43,188 nucleotides of DNA from NCBI GenBank assembly GCA_017454625.1, contig JAFTCP010000066.1, positions 1 through 43,188 on the forward strand, in the 5' to 3' direction. Source of the stretch: Synergistaceae bacterium. Lineage in GTDB: Bacteria; Synergistota; Synergistia; Synergistales; Aminobacteriaceae. Below, piece by piece: positions 25,056 to 31,436 of this stretch. The notes under the pieces were generated by a model. The model saw only the letters and a program-made list of their open reading frames with translations, did not search any database and was not told the DNA's origin. A program made the translations under genes and the position numbers. Numbering within the stretch: the stretch's first letter is position 1; each line of letters opens with the position of its first letter.

Positions 25056-25838
25056 ATGAGTAAAATTCATGAGGCATTCGAGCATGGCAAGGCTTTTATC
25101 GCGTTTATTACGTGCGGGGATCCTGACCTTGAGACGACGAAGAGAGTTATACGTTCGGCGGTTGATAATGGAGCGGACTTAATCGAGCTTGGTATTCCGT
25201 TTTCGGATCCGACGGCAGAAGGAGTTGTAATTCAGTCGGCTAATTATCGTGCATTAAGCGGAGGAGTTACGACGGACAAAATTTTTGACATGGTGCGTGA
25301 AATTCGGAGCGACGTAAAAATCCCCCTCGTGTTCATGACCTATGCGAACGTGATTTTCTCATATGGAACTGAAAAGTTTATCCAGACTTGCCAAGAAATA
25401 AACATTGACGGGCTTATTGTTCCTGATTTGCCGTTTGAGGAAAAAGAGGAATTTATGCCAGCCTGTAAAAAGTTCGGAGTTGATTTAATCTCGATGATTG
25501 CGCCGACTTCCGACGAGAGAATAGCTATGATTGCGCGAGAAGCCGAAGGATTTATTTATGTCGTCTCAAGTTTAGGCGTAACAGGAACCCGCGAGAATAT
25601 CACGACAAATCTTGAAGAAATCGTAAAGTCAATCCGTAAAAGCTCAAATATTCCCTGTGCGATCGGCTTTGGAATTTCGACACCTGAACAAGCCGCGAAG
25701 ATGTCAAAAATTTCTGACGGCGTAATTGTAGGCTCAGCAATCGTAAAGTTAATCGCTAAGTTCGGTGTAAACTCTCCTGAATACGTCGGCCAATTCGTTC
25801 ATGAGATGAAACAGCCTATATGTTCCTCCAAATGTTAA
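25056..25838 (+). CDS. trpA: Tryptophan synthase alpha subunit
   Basis: TrpA cleaves indole-glycerol phosphate and channels indole to TrpB. The 260-residue TIM barrel has FITCGDPDLETT and the catalytic glutamate in IELGIPFSDP. In the next loop the usual DPLADGP reads DPTAEGV, so the acid equivalent to Asp60 of Salmonella TrpA is Glu. Glu at this place occurs in some anaerobe TrpA proteins, so it is probably functional. The 3' end overlaps the convergent YdjM-like gene by 23 bp. Confidence 0.95.
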   Translation: MSKIHEAFEHGKAFIAFITCGDPDLETTKRVIRSAVDNGADLIELGIPFSDPTAEGVVIQSANYRALSGGVTTDKIFDMVREIRSDVKIPLVFMTYANVIFSYGTEKFIQTCQEINIDGLIVPDLPFEEKEEFMPACKKFGVDLISMIAPTSDERIAMIAREAEGFIYVVSSLGVTGTRENITTNLEEIVKSIRKSSNIPCAIGFGISTPEQAAKMSKISDGVIVGSAIVKLIAKFGVNSPEYVGQFVHEMKQPICSSKC

Positions 25839-26355
25839 GGCAGAACTCAAGAAAGCTATTAACCGTGAAAGTTCTTATCATGAACGCGATAAAAGAAATT
25901 CCCGCACAGCACAGCACAAAATTCTTCTCGCCCCAGCTCATCTCGCCGATTTTCTTCGACATGTGGAAGACATGAATACCAACATCACGCTTCCAAGGAC
26001 GCAAAAACGGGACAGTCCCGCAAAAAGCATCTTCGAGAATATGCAGCACGCATCCCATAAACCAGAAACCCGCGCAAGCCCATACATCACGGTGTGCTCC
26101 TCTGCCGTCGACAAGGGCCGAAATTCTCGGAACAATCCACCCCGAACGTTCAAAGCAAGCATAAGCCAGCGCGAGCCAAGGAATAAACCAGTGAGTATAG
26201 CGCCGATGATAACGGTTGCGTCTTTTGCCGAAAAACGTATATTCCGAGCTGTCAGGAAACGTGCTCCCCAAGAAGCTCATAACTGCGGCCAATGGTGAAC
26301 CAGTCGCGCCGATTACGAATGCAAATGTCGATATTCTATGTCCCTTGCCTGTCAT
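25816..26355 (-). CDS. YdjM-like metal-dependent hydrolase, membrane-bound
   Basis: This 179-residue protein has hydrophobic segments at both ends and the YdjM/LexA-regulated hydrolase (PF04307) pattern: an early MTGKGHRISTFAF, FPDSSEYTFF, HRRYTHWFIPWL, and a later GCVLHILEDAF, giving His and Asp metal ligands. The substrate of the family is unknown to me. It starts directly after znuB on the same strand and may ride on that operon. Confidence 0.8.
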   Translation of the reverse strand: MTGKGHRISTFAFVIGATGSPLAAVMSFLGSTFPDSSEYTFFGKRRNRYHRRYTHWFIPWLALAYACFERSGWIVPRISALVDGRGAHRDVWACAGFWFMGCVLHILEDAFCGTVPFLRPWKRDVGIHVFHMSKKIGEMSWGEKNFVLCCAGISFIAFMIRTFTVNSFLEFCLNIWRNI

Positions 26356-27155
26356 TTTTTAGCAATTACCTTCATTATTATTAGTATTATCGTGTTCGCA
26401 AGAATTACCCCCGCTCCTGCCGGAAGATTAAACACGAACGAGAGAATTAATCCCGACACAAACGCGATTAAAGAGATTACACCGGAGATTATCACGAGCG
26501 AACGAAACCCCGAAGCAAAAACTTTCGCGCTCACAGCAGGAAGAATTATTACGCCGGAGATTAATAACGTTCCCATTATACGCATTCCCATGACGACGAT
26601 TAAGGCCGTGAGAATTGAGATTATCAGCTGATAAAACGTCGTGTTAATTCCAAGCGAACGCGAATAGTCTTCATTGTAAGTTATCAGGAAAAATTTATTG
26701 TAGAAGATTACGAACGAGGCCATAACGATTAACGAGATGACGACGGAGTAAATCAAATCCCCCTGAGTTATCGCTAAGACGCTCCCGAATAAATAACTGC
26801 TCATGATTGAAGTGTTGCCGGACAACGACGAGATTATTATTCCCAGTGCTAAAGCCGCCGACGAAGCTACAGCAATCGCAATATCTCCAGCAGTCTTGTA
26901 TTTCTGGCTGACGAACATAATTACGAACGACGCGAGAATTACGGCAGGAGTTGAGACGAGTTCAGGCGAAATATTCAGGGCCGCCGAAATTGAGAGTGAA
27001 GCAAATCCAATCTCAGAAAGTCCATGACCGATTAACGAATAATGCTTTAATACTAAAATAACGCCCAAGATTGACGCGCATATTGAGATTAACGAACCGG
27101 CGATTAAAGCACGAATTACGAACGGATAAGTTAAGAGGTCAAGAATTTCGCTCAT
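26352..27155 (-). CDS. znuB: Zinc/manganese ABC transporter permease
   Basis: This 267-residue integral membrane protein of the ABC-3 family has about eight hydrophobic helices, with GHGLSEIGFASLSI and a GTLLISGVIILPAVSAKVFA near the coupling region. It overlaps the 3' end of the ATPase gene by 17 bp. With ZnuC and ZnuA it imports Zn(II) or Mn(II); metal choice cannot be read from the permease alone. Confidence 0.92.
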   Translation of the reverse strand: MSEILDLLTYPFVIRALIAGSLISICASILGVILVLKHYSLIGHGLSEIGFASLSISAALNISPELVSTPAVILASFVIMFVSQKYKTAGDIAIAVASSAALALGIIISSLSGNTSIMSSYLFGSVLAITQGDLIYSVVISLIVMASFVIFYNKFFLITYNEDYSRSLGINTTFYQLIISILTALIVVMGMRIMGTLLISGVIILPAVSAKVFASGFRSLVIISGVISLIAFVSGLILSFVFNLPAGAGVILANTIILIIMKVIAKK

Positions 27156-27771
27156 TAATAATCTTCCCGTTTGAAAGCGTAATAACTCGGCCCGCTTTTA
27201 TTCCGTCCAAGTCCGAATTATCATGAGTTACCATTAAAACCGCACAGCCCTTTGACAAAACTTTATTGATTGCCTCGAACAAAATTTTATGGCTCTCAGC
27301 ATCAAGTCCAGCGCAAGGCTCATCAAGCAATAATAATTCCGGTTCTCCGCATAAAGCTCTCGCAAGAAAAACCCGTCGTAATTGTCCTCCTGAAAGCGTC
27401 TTAATTTCCCTGTCAGCGAGCTCATAAATTCCGAGTTCCTTCATCGCTGAATTGGCCTGTTCAGTGTCATGATTATTGTAGAAGAGTTTTCCGTTCCTCA
27501 TTCTTCCGGTTATGACGATTTCCCTAACTTTTGCCGGAAAATTTTTATCAGCTTCCTCAATCTGTGGGACATATGACATTCTTTGTGTTCGTTCAAGAGT
27601 TCCTGAACTTAACGGGAGAAGTCCGGCTATTCCCTTTGTGAGCGTGCTTTTTCCGGAACCGTTTGCCCCTGTGATAAATATCATGTCGCCTGAATTTGCT
27701 TCGAGCGAGACATCATTAATCGCTATTTTGTCAGAATATTTTATTACGGCGTGTTTAAGGCTGAATTTCAT
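27139..27771 (-). CDS. znuC: Zinc/manganese ABC transporter ATPase
   Basis: This 210-residue ABC ATPase has Walker A GANGSGKST, signature LSGGQLRRVFLARAL, Walker B LLLLDEPCAGLD and a switch His in MVTHDNSDL. It is slightly short for the family but complete. It sits between the binding-protein gene and the permease gene in a typical znuABC order, here A, C, B. Confidence 0.94.
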   Translation of the reverse strand: MKFSLKHAVIKYSDKIAINDVSLEANSGDMIFITGANGSGKSTLTKGIAGLLPLSSGTLERTQRMSYVPQIEEADKNFPAKVREIVITGRMRNGKLFYNNHDTEQANSAMKELGIYELADREIKTLSGGQLRRVFLARALCGEPELLLLDEPCAGLDAESHKILFEAINKVLSKGCAVLMVTHDNSDLDGIKAGRVITLSNGKIINERNS

Positions 27772-27844
27772 TGTGTTATTATTTTCCTGTTTGCATTGTT
27801 ATTGATTAAATCTGTTGTGAATAATTTTTCGTGAATTTATCCGT

Positions 27845-28873
27845 TCAGTCATTGAGAGCTTTCATGATATTGCGATAATTATTATTCATAATCTCAAAAA
27901 ACGTGATATTCTCGTCTTTAACGTTATGGGCTGTGTCGAACGTGAGAATTTCCGCGCCCGTCTCCTCGCTGATTGAACGCGTAACCTGTGAAATGTTCAG
28001 AGGCTCCGAAAAAATATAACGTGTTCTATTTTCTCGAATAAATTTCATGACTTCCGCGAGCTTTCGGATTGAAGGCTCATTTTCCCCTTCATAAGCACTG
28101 AGATAATCAAAGCCGTAACGTCTCAGGAAATATTGAGCTGAAAATTCTCCGGCGAATATCAGAGTTTTATGCTGGGGGTTATGAGAACTGGCATTTTCTG
28201 TAGAAAAATTTTTGTCGTCAGATTTTATGTCCTGTGAAAAATTCTCATCATGGCTGTATTCTTCACTCAGTGTTAAAGCAAAAAGTTTCTCGTCGAGTTC
28301 GGCCAATTTTGAGCAGTAAAATTTTGCGTTATCCGTGAAAGTTTCAGCATTCTCCGGCGAAATCTCACAGAGTTTATCGGATATATTCATCAACATTTTT
28401 TGCGCGTGTCCTAAGTCAAGCCATATATGAGGGTCATTGTCCATGAGAGTAATATTCTCTGAAGCGTCGATGATTGCAACGTGAGTTAATGAACGTGAAA
28501 CCTTTTCGGCCCAGCCTTCCATAAAATTACTCGTGAAAACGAAAACATCAGAGTCATTCAGAGCCTTAACGTCCAAAGCAGACGGCTCAAACTCGTGAGG
28601 CTCAACTCCAGGCTTAAGAAGTAATCTCACATCCGCGAGATTTCCCGTGATTGCACGCGTAAAGTCATAAACTGGGAATAATGAACATGTGATTGATAAA
28701 ACTTTTACTGAGTGAATGTCTTGCGAAAATGTATGAATATTAGTTTCATCATGGCCCCTAAAAGCTGTTATATGTGGAAAATTTTCAGCATTTGCTTCGT
28801 TGTCGTCAGCAGATGCAGAAAAACTTGCTGTGAGTAAAAATATTACGAGAAAAAATGTTGTCTTGAGTTTCAT
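27845..28873 (-). CDS. znuA: Zinc/manganese ABC transporter binding protein
   Basis: This 342-residue exported A-1 cluster protein has a signal peptide (MKLKTTFFLVIFLLTASFSA) with a cut near SASA/DD and no lipobox. Metal-binding core residues include KPGVEPHEFEP, DPHIWLDL and the late TAHNV. An acidic, His-containing low-complexity loop (about residues 207-235, including EYSHDENFSQDIK) matches the flexible metal-collecting loop of ZnuA. A similar HDETNIHTFSQDIH stretch occurs just after the signal peptide, suggesting an internal duplication. The loop favours zinc over manganese. Confidence 0.9.
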   Translation of the reverse strand: MKLKTTFFLVIFLLTASFSASADDNEANAENFPHITAFRGHDETNIHTFSQDIHSVKVLSITCSLFPVYDFTRAITGNLADVRLLLKPGVEPHEFEPSALDVKALNDSDVFVFTSNFMEGWAEKVSRSLTHVAIIDASENITLMDNDPHIWLDLGHAQKMLMNISDKLCEISPENAETFTDNAKFYCSKLAELDEKLFALTLSEEYSHDENFSQDIKSDDKNFSTENASSHNPQHKTLIFAGEFSAQYFLRRYGFDYLSAYEGENEPSIRKLAEVMKFIRENRTRYIFSEPLNISQVTRSISEETGAEILTFDTAHNVKDENITFFEIMNNNYRNIMKALND

Positions 28874-28916
28874 TAATAATATTCCTGAAGAAAATTTTTA
28901 AGCTATTATATCAGAC

Positions 28917-29103
28917 ATGATTATATTAGTTTTAGGGCACATCACGAAATAGAAAAGGACTTGAAGGTTTTGCGGGTTCTCACAAGATTTACGATGACGA
29001 ATTGATTATACTGACATAATTATATTAGTTTCAGGGAGCATCACGAACCAGAAAGAGGCTTGAAGATTTTGCAGGTTCTCACAAAATTTATGATGATGAA
29101 TTG
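28917..29103 (+). repeat. Two decayed copies of the cobU 5' end
   Basis: cobU begins ATGATTATATTAGTTTCAGG (29104). The same sequence with changes starts at 28917 (ATGATTATATTAGTTTTAGG) and 29016 (ATAATTATATTAGTTTCAGG). Each copy continues through ATCACGAA, GAAAxxGxCTTGAAG, TTCTCACAA and ends GATGAATTGA. Periods are 99 and 88 bp. Both copies lack about 18 bases present in the gene and contain stops, so they are remnants and not functional genes. They share this deletion, so one copy arose from the other. Confidence 0.9.
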
Positions 29104-29643
29104 ATGATTATATTAGTTTCAGGAGCATCACGAAGCGGAAAAAGTTTATACGCCGAACGAAGACTTGAGGAGTTAACGAGTTTTCACAAGATTTATGTTG
29201 CTGTGTCGAAAGTTTATGATGACGAGATGATGAGACGAGTTCAGCTTCACAGGGCACGAAGGGAGCACAAGAACTTTATCACATTTGAGAAATATTCAGA
29301 CTTGGCCGGATTAATAATCCCAGAAAAAGCCAGCGTCTTAATCGAAAGTTTAACGGTTTGGGTCGCTAATGAAATCTTCACTGATGACGGCGTGAGAAGT
29401 TCTGAGGAAGTCTGCGAAAAGGTTTACGGTGATTTTCTCGTTCTCAAGTCAAAATGTGAGAATATTATTATCGTCAGTGATGATGTTTTCTCGGACGGGA
29501 TAATTTACGACGCTCTAACCGAAGAATATATCCGGACGCTCGCAAAGCTGACGTGTAAGATTGCGGCCGTCGCTGATGAAGTCGTCGAATGCTCGGCAGG
29601 ATTACCCGTTCACTATAAGATTTATGCATTCACTGTGAAATAA
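29104..29643 (+). CDS. cobU: Adenosylcobinamide kinase/guanylyltransferase
   Basis: CobU phosphorylates adenosylcobinamide and attaches GMP in assembly of the cobalamin lower loop. The 179-residue protein has the P-loop VSGASRSGKSLYAE, RVQLHRARREH with the GMP-accepting His, and LIESLTVWVANEIF. ATG 29104 is preferred over the TTG one codon earlier because the decayed copies begin at this ATG position. No clear Shine-Dalgarno is visible. Other cob genes are absent, so the gene is detached from its pathway here. Confidence 0.9.
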   Translation: MIILVSGASRSGKSLYAERRLEELTSFHKIYVAVSKVYDDEMMRRVQLHRARREHKNFITFEKYSDLAGLIIPEKASVLIESLTVWVANEIFTDDGVRSSEEVCEKVYGDFLVLKSKCENIIIVSDDVFSDGIIYDALTEEYIRTLAKLTCKIAAVADEVVECSAGLPVHYKIYAFTVK

Positions 29644-29683
29644 ATTATAATTATCGTAAAAATTCAGGCGGCGTAAAAATTAC

Positions 29684-30205
29684 ATGAATGAGCGTTCAGG
29701 ATTAAATATAAACATGAACAAGGACGAGAGTTCTGACTATCAAAATCTCGTCGGTCAAATTCTTGCGCGTGTAAACCAGTTATCCCCCGCAGGATTTGAA
29801 CAGCTCATCACGGACTTATTAATACGCATGGGCTACGAAGTCTACAAAAACGCACGCCGACGCACGAGCACTTCAGCAATTCAGGGAATTATCATCGAGG
29901 ACAGACCAGGTTACAAGCCGATTTATATTCAGACACGAAAACTTGAGAAGGGGAGCATAATTACCAGCTGGAACATGCAAAGTTTTGGTGATGCCGTTGA
30001 ACGTAAAGCCGGGCGCGGACTTCTTGTTACTAATGCAAGTTTCTCGAAGCCCGCACAGGAATACGCAAAGGAAAAACGAATTATCCTAATCGACGGAAAT
30101 ATCTTAGCGCGCTTAATGATAGTTCATAACTTTTGCGTCAACGTTAAAGAGGTCGTCGAAATCCGCTCAATAGATCCAAACGCTTTCAAAGATTACGACA
30201 TTTAG
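29684..30205 (+). CDS. Mrr-like restriction endonuclease fold, catalytic site lost
   Basis: This 173-residue protein is homologous to the Mrr catalytic domain: LSPAGFEQLITDLLIRMGYE, then a core of IQGIIIEDRPGYKPIYIQTRK, GLLVTNASFSKPAQEYAKE and ILIDGNILARLMIVHNFCV. In active relatives the core reads GGIDGII and QAKR. Here the aspartate is Gln (SAIQGII) and the catalytic lysine is Arg or shifted by one (QTRK), so nuclease activity is unlikely. It may bind DNA without cutting it or be a decaying gene; the frame is intact. It ends convergently with glf, with a 4-bp overlap. Confidence 0.85.
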   Translation: MNERSGLNINMNKDESSDYQNLVGQILARVNQLSPAGFEQLITDLLIRMGYEVYKNARRRTSTSAIQGIIIEDRPGYKPIYIQTRKLEKGSIITSWNMQSFGDAVERKAGRGLLVTNASFSKPAQEYAKEKRIILIDGNILARLMIVHNFCVNVKEVVEIRSIDPNAFKDYDI

Positions 30206-31317
30206 ATAATATCGCCGAAGTTGTCAAAAGCGTGTTCCGTAGCCTTAATCACAGCCGCGTCCATATCGTAATAGAAATATTCGCCTAATCTACCCGCAAA
30301 AATTACGTTAGGGGCTTTAGTCTTCGCAAACTCCTTGTATTGATTGGCGAGCTTGTTATTCTTGTAATTATTCACAGGGTAATACGGCTCTGCTCCTGCT
30401 TTCCATTCTGAACTGAACTCGCGGGTTATAACCGTTCCCGGAACGTTCAAGCCCGGATAAAAATGTTTATGCTCAACACAACGCGTAAACGGGATTTCAT
30501 GGTCCGTGTAATTAACTATCGCGTTTCCCTGAAAATTATTAGTATCGCTCAAAATTTCCGTCTCAAATCTCAGACTTCGATATTCAAGCGTCCCTAATAC
30601 ATAATCAAAATATTCGTCGATTTGGCCCGTGAAAAATATTGTGTCGGCCATACTCTGAAATTCCGCGCGGTTCGTGAAAAAGTTTGTATCCGTCATAACT
30701 TCGATGCCTTCAAGCATTCTCTCGATAATTTTCGTGTAGCCGTCAACAGGAACTCCCTGATACAACGCGTTGAAATAATTGCTGTCATATGTAAATCTCA
30801 CAGGCAGCCTGTTAATGATGAATGCCGGAAGCTCTTTGCACGGCCTGCCCCATTGTTTTTCGGTATAACCTTTGATTAATATCTCGTAAATATCCCGACC
30901 GACGAGTGAAATAGCTTGTTCTTCGAGATTTTGCGGGGTCGTGATGCCAGCTTCTTTGCGCTGTTCTTCGATTATTGTTCGGGCTTCTTCGGGTTTCGTA
31001 ACTCCCCAAATTTGATTAAACGTGTACATGCTGAATGGCAATGAGTAAATTTTTCCGCGATAATTCGCAATCGGAGTGTTCGTGAACCTGTTGAACTTCG
31101 TGAATTTATTAATATATGTCCAGACGCATTCGTCATTAGTGTGAAAAACGTGAGGGCCGTATTTATGAACTTTGATGCCGTTGATGTTCTCATCGTAAAT
31201 ATTTCCGGCTATGTGATTGCGCTTGTCGATGACGAGGACTTTTTTCCCGTGCTGTTTGGCTTCATAAGCGAAGATTGCTCCGGTTAAGCCTGCTCCGACG
31301 ACTAAATAATCATACAT
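30202..31317 (-). CDS. glf: UDP-galactopyranose mutase
   Basis: Glf uses reduced FAD to convert UDP-galactopyranose to UDP-galactofuranose for surface glycans. The 371-residue protein has the FAD motif VVGAGLTGAIFAYEA, KVHKYGPHVFHTN, EKQWGRPCKELP, TRCVEHKHFYPG, and a final GRLGEYFYYDMDAAV. It is divergent from the phosphoramidate-pathway genes with 119 bp between. In Campylobacter the phosphoramidate group is often placed on a galactofuranose-type sugar, so the two may serve one glycan. Confidence 0.96.
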   Translation of the reverse strand: MYDYLVVGAGLTGAIFAYEAKQHGKKVLVIDKRNHIAGNIYDENINGIKVHKYGPHVFHTNDECVWTYINKFTKFNRFTNTPIANYRGKIYSLPFSMYTFNQIWGVTKPEEARTIIEEQRKEAGITTPQNLEEQAISLVGRDIYEILIKGYTEKQWGRPCKELPAFIINRLPVRFTYDSNYFNALYQGVPVDGYTKIIERMLEGIEVMTDTNFFTNRAEFQSMADTIFFTGQIDEYFDYVLGTLEYRSLRFETEILSDTNNFQGNAIVNYTDHEIPFTRCVEHKHFYPGLNVPGTVITREFSSEWKAGAEPYYPVNNYKNNKLANQYKEFAKTKAPNVIFAGRLGEYFYYDMDAAVIKATEHAFDNFGDII

Positions 31318-31422
31318 GAAAAGTTTATCTCTCCTGAGTAAAATAATTTTTCACGATAAATTTATCATATATCCCAAAAAATTCACAATTTACATCAAGA
31401 ATAAAAATCACGTCTTAACATG

Positions 31423-31428
31423 TATAAT
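31423..31428 (+). promoter_or_regulatory. -10 box placing the start of a likely leaderless mRNA
   Basis: TATAAT ends eight bases before the ATG at 31437, so transcription should begin at or next to the start codon. No Shine-Dalgarno precedes this ATG. The -35 region is poor. Confidence 0.45.
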
Positions 31429-31436
31429 TAGCAATC

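Noticed and set aside
28917-29100. Second and third cobU genes or a small-ORF operon
   Set aside because: Both copies stop after about 16 codons and lack part of the P-loop region.
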